Shown here piece after piece: positions 11,856-23,086 of a stretch of 64,000 nt of DNA; the stretch's first letter is position 1; each line of letters starts with the position of its first letter. Below the pieces are notes generated by a model. It ran no database searches and was not told where the DNA came from. It saw only the letters and a program-made list of their open reading frames with translations. Where the stretch lies: assembly GCF_907164915.1 (NCBI RefSeq), contig NC_061863.1:31715258-31779257 (forward strand), written 5' to 3'. This DNA comes from Impatiens glandulifera (Eukaryota > Streptophyta > Magnoliopsida > Ericales > Balsaminaceae). Position numbers and translations under genes: made by a program.

Positions 11856-12742
11856 ATGAACTCCGACCCACTAGCAAAAAAACTCTCTTGGCTGATTTCA
11901 ACTCGATCTACCAATATGAAGATCACGATGTCAAAGAAATGTTCTTAGCCGTTGAAAAAAGCGGACTAAGAGGATTTCTGGAAAACAGATTCATTCTCGA
12001 CTACCTAGTAGTCGATAAATTCTTCCAGACTGCAAAGGAAGTGCACCGAGACATAATCGTTGCACGAGTTTACGGTCAGTCCTTTCTATTCAGCGAGATG
12101 GATTTCGCTGAATACTGCGGTTTGCCCACTGAAGGGGTAACCGATTTAACCTATTCCCTGGTGACCATTGAAGAAATGTGTCATCGGTTCTCCAACTCTG
12201 ACATCCCGGTTAGACCCTAGGGTGCTAAAAGCCAACTCTCTCATAAGTACCAGCTTCTTTGTGAGATTCTGGGAAAATCTGTTCTGGGTAGAGAGAAAGG
12301 TTACTACTACACCCAGAGGCTCTTCGAGATGATGATTGCTGTCACGGTTGGGACACCGGTAAATTGGTCCTGGATCATCTTTAGCAATCTAAAGAAGATG
12401 ATTCTCTCAAACAAAACTAGTTATGCTCCTCAGCTAAGCGGTTTTTGTGCTAGCTTGGATATCCACTCCGGACCCTTCGTCACTCTCCATCCAAATCATG
12501 TGCTCACAAAGGAGAGAGTCCAAGAGCTGATCGATCGGTGGAAAGCAGCTAAGGCCAAGAGAAATCAAGCGGTCGTGTCCTCAAATGTTGAAATTATCTC
12601 TCATCCTTTTATCCTTTCCCAAACCGGTAATTTTGCTGTACTACCGGTTTGGTACTTTACATTAATGAAGACCAAGTCTCTCCTTTTCAATCAAAAATTA
12701 AATGCGCCGTATCAAACCAAATCAAATCACTCTTGGAAATAG
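11856..12742 (+). pseudogene. A1 ORF3a
   Basis: This is the first of three paralogous accessory genes downstream of pol. The natural start is ATG 11856. A run of seven A near 11875-11881 has shifted the frame, after which the family domain reads on: ADFNSIYQYEDHD, a GLRGFLENRF segment, VDKFFQTAKEVHRDI, MDFAEYCGLPTEGVTDL. An in-frame TAG at 12218 follows. The second half then has YQLLCEILGKSVLG and the hallmark GTPVNWSWIIFSNLKKM, then YAPQLSGF. The original C-terminus was probably near 12580 (WKAAKAKRN); the remainder looks like read-through. No membrane segment or signal peptide is visible. Function unknown. Confidence 0.82.
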
Positions 12743-12999
12743 AAATCTCCGCTTTCAAGAAGCATGCCTGATCCGATTAGACTAGACATACCTTTATATT
12801 CTTGAAAATTGACAAAGCATTTATGACCAGACATAAACGGTCTGATTTTTTAAAATATTCTCATTTAATGCACCCAACCGCTCACGCTATAAAAAGAGCT
12901 TAATCCTTCATCTTCAAACACGCTTCCAAATATTCTTATCTCTCTAAGCTTGAAAGATCAAAGAACTCCGTTCGATTCTCATTCTCACTTTTCTCCAAA
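12743..12999 (+). promoter_or_regulatory. A1 ORF3a-ORF3b intergenic region with TATA box
   Basis: This short non-coding gap contains TATAAAAA at 12888-12895, 112 bp before the ORF3b ATG (13000), followed by a pyrimidine-rich leader (TTATCTCTCTAAGCTTG). It fits a separate core promoter for ORF3b. Confidence 0.55.
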
Positions 13000-13744
13000 A
13001 TGAATGTTGAACTACGAAACTCACTCATAGTCAACTTCGAAAAAATAAAAGATGGCCCGTTTCACGACTGCATCTTCCAACCGATCATAGAATCGTGGCT
13101 TCAAGAAATTATTGAAGGCTCAGACACCATCCTCGTAGAGGAGGTGTACGAGTTCTTCAACAACGGGCACATTCTTAATGATGGTAGCATTCGGACCATC
13201 ATTGACGGAAAATTCTTCGGCTTACCGAAGAACACTTTGCACTTTTCTTCAACCTTCCAACCGAAGGATTCTCTGACTTCCCAACGCCATTCTTTCCGGC
13301 TAAGGAAGACTTCGCCTATATCTTCTCCTCTTACATCGAACCGGTCGCCGACCACGGAAGAAGGACAAACTCGCTCCTCACTACCAAGTCTTTCATGATT
13401 TGGTTCAGCGGTCTATCATGGGCCGAATGCCAAACCAAAACTATAACCGGGAGGCTTTCGACATCATGATAGCCATCATCCGCAAATCGCCCATCAACTG
13501 GGCCTCCTACCTCTTCAACAACTTGAAGCAACTCATCACCGCTCCAAGGGGAATGATCGGTTTCGCTCCACAAATCACTCGATTTTTGGAGGATCATCGC
13601 CGCAACCTCGGGCCCCATGTTCCTGTTGGACCTGCCAACACTCTGACTCTATCCATGCTAGATAGATGGATATTGAGGATTGAGGAACGGACACCCGACA
13701 ACACCGTGACCAAGTGGCTTGTCAGAATGTTAGAGGGGGATTGA
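13000..13744 (+). pseudogene. A1 ORF3b
   Basis: This is the second accessory paralogue, beginning at ATG 13000. The N-terminal half carries the family pattern, with VEEVYEFFNNGHILND and a DGSIRTIIDGKFF segment. A one-base frameshift near 13230 moves the FFNLPTEGFSDFP motif into another frame, which then continues openly to TGA at 13744 through SPINWASYLFNNLKQL (equivalent to the PVNWS motif), IGFAPQITRFL and a short charged C-terminus. Length would be about 248 residues, matching ORF3b of B2 (about 234). Function unknown. Confidence 0.8.
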
Positions 13745-14261
13745 GTCGATCTAGATTAAATTGTCTGTTTTCTTTCTGGTTTTTGGTCATTTTGTTGTAC
13801 GACCGAAAACCACTTCACTACTCTATGTTTCGGATTTATTTATAAAATTTTCTTTCCGGTTATTCACAATATCTTTCTTTCCGGTTTTGACTTGAATAAA
13901 CATAAGATTCCATGTTAAACGAAACTTCCGGTTAACAAGCTTCCGGTAAATCAAAATCTCAAGCAAAAACGAAAAGTTTGAAAAACTTACCGCCTACGGT
14001 TTTACCGCACAAAATTACCGCCCATTGTATTCTCCGCATTTACCACCGAAAGTTACTGCGGTAACTTTTGGAGGGAAAGTTGGCGCCAAAAACATAACCA
14101 AGTGACGGTTCGTCTTCCAACCGTTCAAAACCGCCTCCTATATAAGTTCAGAACAGTTCATTTTCTACACAAGCTTTCTCTCTCTAAAATCTAAAAATCT
14201 TAAAAATCTCGCTGACTTTCTATCATCGTTGTTCTTCATCTTCTACACTCACAAGATCAAC
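13745..14261 (+). promoter_or_regulatory. A1 ORF3b-ORF3c intergenic region with TATA box
   Basis: About 520 non-coding bp. The last 120 bp hold TATATAAG at 14139-14146, preceded by AACCGTTC and GTGACGGTT and followed by a TCTCTCTCTAAAATC leader. The same arrangement, including a stretch of CCGCCC/GCGCC words just upstream, precedes ORF3c of B2 (41400-41674), so the promoter region is conserved between families. Confidence 0.55.
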
Positions 14262-16400
14262 ATGGCTCTAGTTAAAGCACCATTTCAATTCATGTTGTAG
14301 GTCGATTTCAGCGATATCGATGAACACGCCGCGGAGGAGAACAAGGTGGTGCTGCAATCGCTAAGGGATGCGGGATTGGAAACGTTTCTGTCTGGTCCGT
14401 TCATCGTGTACCCGACGAAAGTTATGGAGTTTCTGGCGACGGCGACTCTAACGAAGAGGACGGGCTCCGCCACCGTAAGCGGCAAAACTGTTAACATCAC
14501 GGAGGAGCTATTTTCTGAAGCACTCGGTTTGCCAAATACCGGGCTGGACTTCAAAACAAGCCTGATAGACGCAGAATTGAACGCGGTCCGGTTGGTGATA
14601 TCGGCTGACGACCAGGATCTGGTGACTCACTCAAACCGGAAGAACAAACTTAAGCCGGAGTTCAAATGGTTGTTGAACATAATCTCTCGTTCACTTCAGG
14701 GTAGAGAAGGTAACATCGATAACCTGACCAAGCTAAAACTGAAAATGATGATGGCGATTGTCCGCGGTGACAAGATAGATTGGGGAACCGTTATATTCGA
14801 ACAGTTCTGCAAAATGGTAGAGAAGAAGGATGGCCGGGTTCAGGCTTTCGCGATGCAAATTGTAAAAATTCTTAAGTTCCTTAATTTGGAACTTGGTGAA
14901 GGTGAACCGCTCCCACCCGCTAACATTCTTAACTCTGAGCAAATGAGCAAGAAAACTGCCAAAGCGGCTAAGCCGAAGTCCTCCACAACGAAGTCATCAA
15001 AAGGAACAAGTTCATCAGCACCGGCTGAAGAAAGTTAAAACAAGAAGATCCCAAGGGGAAGGCGGTTCAAGCCGAGGCCTCCCAGAAGAAAAAGGGAAGG
15101 AAGAAGACGTCAGCGAAGAAGAGCTCCAACAAGCTGGCTGACTCCGAGAAAACTCTCTCGTCGGATCACTCACCAAAGAGAACCGCAGACGTTCTTCGGC
15201 CCATTCCCATCAACACAGTTCATCCCATCCAAGTCGACTCTCCATCACCAAGGCAAACCGAACCCTCGGGGAGCCAGGAAACCAAGTCAAACTCGAAGGA
15301 GGAAGAAGAGGTTAGTATTCACTTTGAAAACTCTAAGTCCCCAAACAAGAACATCGATGAGATAATGGCCGACGTAGGTTTAAGAACCTCAGAAGTCATT
15401 GTGGACGTAGTCCAAAACACTGTTAATGAAACCGAAGAAGATGTGTCAAGTCGTCTTAAGCCAGCTGATCAGGTTGAGATACTAGGTCAGAGTGAAACCT
15501 ATCAGGTAGAAGAAACGGCCACAACTGTGAACATCATTCCTCCTGCTCAAGGGGGAAATATTGAAGAAAAAGAACCATCCGGCTCGGCGGGGAACAAGTT
15601 CGTTCCAACCAAAACAACGCTCCAATCGGCCCAAGACGGGCCAACCGCTTCCACAATCACACCTGAAGGTCAAACTCAGGTTAACAAAGGTAAAGAAGTT
15701 CTGATTGAGGATTCTGCGGTAAAAAGTATTATGCAAACCGGTCCACAACCTACGACTGTAACCGAAGTCTAGGTTCCCATTTCAGCAGCAGAAGAGAAGA
15801 AGATGTTTGAATAGCTTCTTCTGGATATGAACAAGGATGCTGAAGAAATGGTCTCATCGTACCACTTATGGGTCCAACTTCGTTGTGAAACAAAGTTATC
15901 GGACATGATTCCCAATATGAGCGGTAACAAACACTGGGAGAAACTGTTGGAACTAGAAGAAGAGGCTCTCAAGATAACAGGCACCAACGTCATTCAAGCC
16001 GCATTCTCCAAGACGTTGGCGATTCATGAAAACGCTCGGCTACATGTAGTGGAAGATGCCTTGAGGGAGGCAAAAGGGGCAGCATTAACTCCAATAGAAT
16101 CGAGAATGTTTGAGCGGTTTCACTTAGTGCGTGATAAACTTTCTTTAAGTGCTGACCGACTCGAAGCAAAATGGAGGAACGATCGTAGCTCCAAGTATCA
16201 GACCGATCGTAGCTCAAACGCCTCGCCTACCAAGACCAGTAAGCGGCGGTTTTGGATTCGGCAAATGAACTCCTGGCATCTCAAGTGTATGGACCGAAAG
16301 GCAATTCGACGTTGAACGACGAGACAGGGAATGGAAGGCAAGGGAAGAAGAAGAAAGGAGGCGGAAGGAAAAAGAAAATGAAAAGGGGGGGGTCATCTAA
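14262..16400 (+). pseudogene. A1 ORF3c (long accessory protein)
   Basis: This is the third and longest paralogue. It starts at ATG 14262; the codon before VDFSDID is TAG (14298-14300) where relatives have CAG or CAA. The domain then reads well: GLETFLSGPFIVYPTKV, EFLATATLTKR, EELFSEALGLPNTG, LLNIISRSLQG, DKIDWGTVIFEQF. A Lys/Ser/Thr-rich linker follows, then a shift near 15038 and a charged C-terminal region to TAA 16398-16400, with a further TAG near 15770 and a late frameshift. The tail is Glu/Lys/Arg-rich and probably coiled coil (WKAREEEERRRKEKENE). The intact counterpart is ORF3c of B2. Confidence 0.8.
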
Positions 16401-16646
16401 TCCTTAGTTTATTTTCTTATGAACAACTTATCTATGTTTAGTTTTGTTTCAGAACTCAGTCGTTTTTATCATACTTTGAAGACATTATCTTTCTAAATAT
16501 CCTTTGAAAAAAATCAAAACATGTTTTGAAATTTTTCTTAAAACACAGAAATATCAAAAAAGGAGAAACTGTTAAACATATTTTTCAAAACCGGCCATAC
16601 ATTACAAGTTTTGAATATTTATTCTAAATAATCAAAAAGGAGAAAT
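16401..16646 (+). other. A1 3' untranslated region with duplicated polypurine tract
   Basis: AT-rich sequence leads to AAAAAGGAGAAAT (about 16634-16646), the tract that primes plus-strand synthesis next to the 3' LTR. A diverged AAAAAAGGAGAAACTGTTAAAC copy lies at about 16556-16577. Inside the LTR another copy (AAAAAGGGAGAAAT) is found near 16723-16736. The unit of about 89 bp (GGCCATACATTACAA...GGAGAAAT) is therefore repeated in tandem across the internal-LTR boundary. Confidence 0.75.
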
Positions 16647-17924
16647 TGATAGAAAAATTAAGTAAGATAATTTTCAAACTGGCCATACATTACAATTTTT
16701 GAATATTTATTCTAAATAATCAAAAAGGGAGAAATTGATAGAAAAATTAAGTAAAGTTAATTTTTGGAACCGGCCAGAAAAACTAAACAACTATTAACTT
16801 CTATGTGCAGGAACAGATTGAATTGCACAAACCGGCTGGAGCATCACAAACCGGCTGAAGAACACTTCAAAGAAATCCAGTTCCAAATGATCAAGTCAAG
16901 ATCAAGTGGAACCGGTTTCAACATTCCCAAGGGACCGGCTAGCAAAGACAAGTCCACATCCCAGCCGGACTATAATGTGTATGAATCAACCGCAAACTAA
17001 AATCTGTAGAGATGACGTAATATGACGAAATAGACGTGTCTCGAAGAGATAAAAGAAGATAAGATTCGATCAGAAGCATGCGAGAAAAACAATGATGATT
17101 TACTGATCCGACCTCGACAGCCGGAAGGTGCATGCTTGACACGTGTTCGAATCTGCCAACCGGTTACGTCATCTCTTACTAAGAAGTGCCTACATGCTTG
17201 CCAAGTGTTGAGGAAGGTGAAACGTGCAAGCAACCTCTCTGCACCGGCGTGACTCTGAATTAACCAATCCCACGATGAGAGAAGAAAGTGACCGTTGGAA
17301 CGCTCCTCACTATAAAGGAAGACGAAGCGACCTCATTAATGACAAGTTACGAAAATCTTAGAGAGATAAAGAAATCTCACGCGCGACTCAAAACCGTTGT
17401 GTCATTAATCGAAAGCTATTATTGTGTTGTGTAATTGTATTACATCAAGAGTGAGTTGTGTAACCGACGAGTAGTGAGTTAAGGCTCGACCGGCTGTGTA
17501 ACTGTTGTAACTTTGAAAGTTAGTGAAGATCCTTCTCATAACCTGAGAAGAAGGGGTGACGAAGAAGGGTTTGCTCCGAACATCCATAAAAAATCTTGTC
17601 TCGTGTTATTTCCTTTATTTACTACTTACTCACTTAACATAACCACAAACCAAAACAATCTAACTCCTTAGATCAAAAACCGGTCCACTCATATTTCTAA
17701 AACCGACTCCTCCTAAACATCATCTAAGTCGCATACGTTGCTTCAGACTGAAACAGACATTTTCGCCCTTGAACCCGGTTCAAGAGTCTGACAGTTTGCG
17801 AAGTGCTGAGAACGGTTATAGTCTATAACCGGACTATCACCAAATTGTGTGTTGTGTGGTGTAAGCGGTTACCCTTCCAAAACCGTAACACCCCGGTCCA
17901 CCAAGGGTGTCCCCGATCCTAACA
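16647..17924 (+). repeat. A1 3' LTR
   Basis: The 1278-bp LTR runs TGATAGAAAAATTAAG...GATCCTAACA and matches 4733-5980. It repeats its own start at about 16737 after an internal polypurine-like tract. Promoter signals are conserved (GACCGTTGG near 17291; TATAAAGG where the 5' copy has TATAAAAG). The leader block is at 17551-17590. It is followed by the target duplication CACAT. Confidence 0.92.
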
Positions 17925-18104
17925 CACATCGATATAAGACACCACTTCATCCGAGAACATGTTATGCTGAAGCATATCCGGCTTGAATACGTATCAACAG
18001 AACAACAAGTAACCGATATTTTCACAAAGCCCCTGCAGGAAGCTAAGTTTTCTCACTTCAGAAACATACTCGGTTTAACCGATATTAATCAGCTCATCCA
18101 TTAA
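17925..18104 (+). pseudogene. pol: B1 pol, RNase H C-terminus
   Basis: B1 pol continues after the A1 insertion. It reads IDIRHHFIREHV, then YVSTEQQVTDIFTKPLQEAKFSHFRN and ends DINQLIH with TAA at 18102-18104. This is the C-terminal signature of copia polyproteins, and it joins the fragment ending at 4732 through the CACAT duplication. Confidence 0.9.
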
Positions 18105-18625
18105 AATGTCTAAAAGGAAAATCGGTTCGAACAGACAAAACCGGTAGTTCTTCCTAAACTGTCGAAAACCAAATTCACCAAGGTACCTATTGATGAACCG
18201 CTTTGTCTATCAGTTACAGTAAACCGACCGGTTACTTAGTGCATGCACCAATTAACCGCATCGGAACGAATAACTGAAAACCAACCGGTTTGGAAATAGT
18301 ATACTTAAGATTATTAGGCTTCCGAACATAAACGGAATAATTATATGTGTTTAAACTTATCTGTTCTGAAATGATACATTTTCAAAGAAAAATGATCATA
18401 CCTCAAAAGATGTGAAGATATGATATCTTTCACCGTCCAGGCCTATGACTTACATCCTAGGTTGTAGACATGCTTATTTCATGCAATATGTTTTATCCTA
18501 TGATTAATAGATCCGATCACCTGATACCTACTGGATAATACTATCATCCCTCCACTTATATATAAGTTAGGTAAACATCAGACAAAATATTCATAAGTAT
18601 CAACTTATCCTCTCACTAAGACAAA
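18105..18625 (+). promoter_or_regulatory. B1 post-pol spacer with ORF3a TATA box
   Basis: Non-coding sequence homologous to B2 38611-39130 (shared AGACAAAACCGGTA and TATCTTTCAC words). TATATATAAG at 18557-18566 lies about 60-69 bp before the ORF3a ATG at 18626. Confidence 0.55.
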
Positions 18626-19370
18626 ATGTCTCAGTTTCCAAACATTCTTCAAGTTGATTTCGATTCTGCTCAAAGTACAGAGCATTATGAACTTTTCAAA
18701 ATGCTCAAGTCACTTGAAGACACCCGTCTAAAACTTTTTCTAGATGACAAACATGTCATCTTTCCCGAAACCGTCCTGGAATTCTTCTATAACGCTAGGG
18801 TTTTCCGAGGTACCCCTCACTTTGACACCCTCATTCAATCAAAGGTTGGAGGAACAATGTTTGATTTTTCGGAAAGTGACTTCGCCAGATGCATCGATCT
18901 TCCGAAGCAAGGGCTCATCGACTTAAACGTTCCGGCTGAACTAAAGGCCGAAATTTCCTTAAGCTTCTCTCGGTCAAACTGTCCGGTTAGTGACCACGGT
19001 GCTAGGTCATCATTGAGAGCTAAATACCAGCTTCTCAATGATATTATCGGTCGTGGCATCCTAGGAAAGGATGTGACCAACACCTACTGCACTACAACCT
19101 TCAATATGATGACCGCTATCACAACGGATACGCTAGTCAACTGGTCCACGGTGTTGTTCGATGTCCTGATCTGGATGATCAGCATTCGCCAGACCAGCCT
19201 CATCCCCCAGATCAGCTGCCTACTCATAGAACTCGGAGTTTCACTCTGTCCGGGCGAGGGACTGAATCAAGCCCAGGTCAGAAACCAAGGAGGTTACCGA
19301 CTCGTTCTATGAGCGGTTCGAGAAGGCCTTGAAAAGTAAGAACCGACACTTCAACTCCTCCGGCAATTAA
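18626..19370 (+). pseudogene. B1 ORF3a
   Basis: The ORF3a paralogue starts at ATG 18626 (MSQFPNILQVDFDSAQ) and is nearly collinear with B2 ORF3a. It has TRLKLFLDDKHVIFPETV, EFFYNARVFRGTPHFD, FDFSESDFARCIDLPKQG, YQLLNDIIGRGILG, and NWSTVLFDVLIWMISI for the PVNWS block. A one-base shift near 19280 displaces the last part; in the other frame it ends DSFYERFEKALKSKN...GN with TAA 19368-19370. About 248 residues were originally encoded. One frameshift is the only visible lesion. Function unknown. Confidence 0.85.
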
Positions 19371-19784
19371 GTCACTCCTTCCTACAACCGGTCATTTTAT
19401 TGTATGCACCGGTTGTATCATTATCTCACTCCATTATGATCATTTCGGTTTAGATTATGTATCTTTCGGTTTCTTGTATTTCCCTTTTACTAATGAAAAA
19501 TAACTTTCAAATTCCAACTACATGGGAAATTACACAAACTTAGTTACTTTCTAACTAGATTCTCCACCTCGAGCTCCGCAACCGGTCAAAAGTAACTCCT
19601 TCCCAAGGAGTTTTGGGAACATAAATATTCACATCATAAATAAGACAAAACAGAATATCTGCATTAAATGCCCCTACTTTCCCTCCAATCTCAAATCTAT
19701 ATAAGGGACCTCCTTCATCCATTGAACATACCTTCAAACAAATCAGAATTTCTTAAACTCTCTCTCTCTCTTAGATTTGAAAGT
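19371..19784 (+). promoter_or_regulatory. B1 ORF3a-ORF3b intergenic region with TATA box
   Basis: Non-coding gap with TATATAAG at 19698-19705, 87 bp before the ORF3b ATG (19785). The CCCTCCAATC/CCTCCAAAATC words just upstream are shared with the equivalent region of B2 (40278-40300), and a CTCTCTCTCTCTTAG leader follows. Confidence 0.55.
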
Positions 19785-20484
19785 ATGTCTAACCGAACTC
19801 TGAGAAATTATCTATGCATTGATTTGAACTCCGTCCTCCAGACTAAGAATATTGCAGTGAAGGAATTCCTCTTCGAATCCCTCATCAACACCGGCCTTCG
19901 TGACTTTCTCGGGGATGTCGGACCCGTCTACATTCCAGAAGTAATGGAATTCTACAATAATGCAATCATATCCGACGATGCCATTATTTCCATGGTGAAA
20001 AATCACCACTTTGTTCTTCGCGAAAGAGAATTCTCCCGGATGTTCAGACTGCCCACTGAAGGGTTCTCTGATTTCCCATCCCGGGTGGGGAGTGCTGCAG
20101 CTGAATATGCCGATATGTTCTCCAGAACCGAAGTACCGGTTGAGAACTACAGTCTAAAACCCGCCTCGCCTGTCCCATCCAACTCCTTCACGAGATCGTC
20201 AACCGATATATAATCTTCCAATCTCAGAACCAACACTATTCTAAGAAAATCTTCGACATGATGACCTACATCATCAGTGAACCCCCATCAACTAGTCATC
20301 GGTCATTTTCAATAACCTGAAGACAATGGTCGAGACAAAGAAATGTTTCGGATATGCTCCCCACATTAGCCGGTTCCTTCGTACACACAATCGACATCTT
20401 GGACCGGGTACCCCGGTGTGCTTCTCAAGTGTTCTCCACAAGGAAATGGTGGAGGATAGACTCTCTAGAATGGTCGTCACATAA
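19785..20484 (+). pseudogene. B1 ORF3b
   Basis: It starts at ATG 19785 (MSNRTLRNYLCIDLNS), aligned with B2 ORF3b (MPSRTRGNFLSIDFNS). It reads through GLRDFLGDVGPVYIPEVMEF, REFSRMFRLPTEGFSDFPS and EVPVENYS to about 20150, where frameshifts begin; an early stop is at 20211-20213. The second half can still be traced in other frames (YHNS-type replacement of the NWS motif, FNNLKTMVE, GYAPHISRF) to about 20484. It is more damaged than ORF3a. Confidence 0.75.
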
Positions 20485-20594
20485 GTCTGTTCCTTTCTGT
20501 ACAGTAAACCGATTCTGTATCAGTATCTGTTATGTCATTCGTTTTTAATGAAATAATCACTTAAATCAATGTGCTCAAAATTTGATGAAGTCAA
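20485..20594 (+). other. B1 deletion joint between ORF3b and ORF3c
   Basis: Only about 110 bp separate ORF3b from the middle of ORF3c. In B2 the same interval holds about 580 bp of promoter region plus the N-terminal domain of ORF3c. B1 has therefore lost the ORF3c promoter, start and first ~200 residues. Confidence 0.65.
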
Positions 20595-22714
20595 AAATAC
20601 GCCGTCCCACTCGGTAAGATTATGCGTCATTTCAACGCTAACACCGACCCCAGTGTTTTTCTTCCGCCCAGCAAAATCGTAAAATCTCATCAATTCCTTA
20701 AACTAGAGGAGAAACAGGGCAAAAAGAAGGTCTCCGGTTCTACAAGAGGCCGAAAGAAGAGACAAGCTAGAAAGAAAACGGCTCCGGCTAAAGAAAAATC
20801 CGGAAGCAAGGCAGATAAGCAACCGACCGGATCGGCTAATCCGCAGTCCGATACTCTTAACACAGAAAATTCGGCATCCAGCTCTGTCCGAACCGCTTCA
20901 CACCACACCAGAGAGGATCAGACTGACAAAGGGAAAGAGCCGGTAGTCGAGGAACAATCGATAAGAACTTACAATGTCGAAACCGGTTCGACTGAGCAAA
21001 CGGAAACCGGGGATGGACACATCCGGAAAATGTGCGAGGACCTCGTCAACCAAATCATGAAAGAAATTCACGAGCAGGCTCACGCGGCAAGCGACATCTA
21101 CTTTCATTGGCCCTGAACCGGCAGGAAATTTTCTACACCAACATGCTACCGGAACATCCCGCTGACCGGAAATTTGAAAAGTTGGTTGAGATGGAAGCGG
21201 AAGTCATCAACCTCACAAAGGCTCAGAGCGTCCTGACCGCTCTTCGACAAAATAGGATGGTCGAACCGCATGCCCGGTTACTAAAGCTCACTGAACACAT
21301 CCAACGTCTTCAAGGAAAGCATATCCCAGGGACTGTGGACTCTCAATTTGAGCTCTTAGTGTTGGACATGCTAGCGGTCAAAGAACAGGAACTGACCGAG
21401 GAGCTGGCACGGCTGGAAGCTGAACCCGAACACCAAGAGGCGTCGGTCTTCTCCAGATCTCAACCTGAGGATGAGGGCGGTCCGACTCATGAGGACGGTC
21501 AGAACCCTGAGGGCGGTCCAAATTCTGAGGCCGGTCCAACTCCGGCCAAAGACGAGCATATCTCTCCTCTACCGGAACAGGAAATCCACAACACCGAACT
21601 CGGGACGGGCACACCGCCCACTGATTAGCGAATGTCTCTTCAAACCGACAATGAATCGGTACCGGCTGTAACGGAAGAACGGGACAAGGATCTAATCGAG
21701 GAATTCGTCAATGTCGCCATCAGGCCGTGGCAAAAGATGATAAAAGAAACCGCGAAAAATTCCATCGAGATGATCGAGTCCACCGATAAACGGATGGAGG
21801 CCGCGGTCGAACGAATTACGTCCATTGAGGATAAATACGGTCTTACCGATCTTCTGTTCAGCGACACAACCGACAGAACTTAGGCACTGGAGACCGTAAC
21901 TAAGAAGATGGAAACCGATCTCGCTCATACCAGCCAAAAGGTCGGTTTGATAGACCTAGAACTCATAACAACCGAACAAAGGCTGAAGAAGGTTGAAGGG
22001 GATCTGTCCGGTACCTAAGCCGGATCAATACTTGAGAAGGTAACAATGCTTGAGGAAAAGCATGCCAAGACCGAGGCCGATCTAAAAGCGGTCACCGAAC
22101 AACTAGCGGAAATGGTGGCGGCAAAGCTGGCAACCGACAAGGCCCTTGAAGAGGCAAATGCGCTTGCGGCTAAGAGGATTCAGGACGTCTTGGACGAGCA
22201 AGTCCGGCTTCAAAAGGAAACGACAGAGGCGGATGCGAACTTGGCCGGACATATGCAAACAATAGAAAACATTGCACCGGCCATAGCGGTTCAGCAGAAT
22301 GAAGATGCGGCTCGACTAATCGGCCAGTAGTCAGCATACAATGAGTTCGCCGAGACTCACAAGAAGTCCAAAGCCGTGGCTTCCCCATCCGGACCGACTA
22401 CAAGAAAAAGAAAGGCCCCTACCAAGAGGGCGGCAATTTCAAAGCTGTTGGACAGCGTTGCTGACACGGTTGTCGACCCTCAAATCAACCCGATTTCGCA
22501 AGAAGATGAGGAACTCGAGGACGGTTCTGTACCACTAGTAAAGAGACCGCGAGGCCTTGATGTTTCCCCACTAAGATCGGTTGCTCCACCAGCCTCACCT
22601 TTCACCAGTACTTCGGGCGGTCAAGGATCCTCCTCCAGGCCTGTTCCAGCGGTCAAGGGAAAGGCAACTGATGAAATGCTGGACAAATACTTGCCGCCCA
22701 AGAATAAGAAATAG
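20595..22714 (+). pseudogene. B1 ORF3c, 5'-truncated
   Basis: The remaining part begins at YAVPLGKIMRHFN, which aligns with YAVPLGKIFLHLN of B2, and continues as a Lys/Ser/Thr-rich linker, charged helices and a C-terminal coiled-coil-like region (LEEKHAKTEADLKAVTEQLA, LAAKRIQDVLDEQ). A frameshift lies near 21110. In-frame stops are TAG 21626, TAG 21881, TAA 22016 and TAG 22328. Around 21470-21545 there is a short repeat of a Glu/Asp-Gly-Gly/Gly-Pro pattern (EDEGGPTHEDGQNPEGGP). The C-terminus has a basic TRKRKAPTKRA patch. It ends at TAG 22712-22714. Confidence 0.78.
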
Positions 22715-23086
22715 GGGCTTTCTTTACTTATATTACGTATGTTTACTTTAGTATAATTTTATATATATATCAAGTATTTTTGGAAACAGACCTACATTTG
22801 CATTCTTACATGGTTTTGAATATTTTAAGTAAAATAATCAAAAAGGGAGAAATTGATAAGATAAAAATATAAAAAAATTCCAAAATTTTTTCTCAAAATT
22901 TTTCAAAAATATTTTCTCAAAATTTTTCAAAAATTTTTTCACAAAATTTTTCCAAAATTTTTCGAAAAATTCTTCTAAGTCAGTTTCCAAAAATCCGGCC
23001 AAATAAACTTTTAAAACAACCGGCCTACATTTGCATTCTTACATGGTTTTGAATATTTTAAGTAAAATAATCAAAAAGGGAGAAAT
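22715..23086 (+). repeat. B1 3' region: duplicated polypurine tract flanking an AAAATTTTTC-rich tract
   Basis: AAAAAGGGAGAAATTGATAAG at about 22841 and AAAAAGGGAGAAATTGTTAG at about 23073 are two copies of the polypurine tract, each preceded by CATTCTTACATGGTTTTGAATATTTTAAG. The second directly abuts the 3' LTR. Between them (22866-22980) is a low-complexity run of AAAATTTTTC-like decamers. The same duplicated layout is present in B2 (44340-44611), so it is a family feature. Confidence 0.75.

Larger units (their letters stand above)
4733..17924 (+). mobile_element. A1: type A copia retrotransposon, full structure but decayed
   Basis: This 13,192-bp element is bounded by TGATAGAAAAATTAAG and GATCCTAACA and flanked by CACAT duplications (4728-4732 and 17925-17929) within B1 RNase H. 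Order: 5' LTR, primer site, gag, pol, spacer, ORF3a, ORF3b, ORF3c, polypurine tracts, 3' LTR. All parts are present in the expected order, but every gene carries stops or frameshifts and the integrase catalytic Glu is changed. The LTRs differ by scattered substitutions and by an insertion of roughly 25 bp in the 3' copy (around 17425-17450). It inserted after B1. Confidence 0.93.
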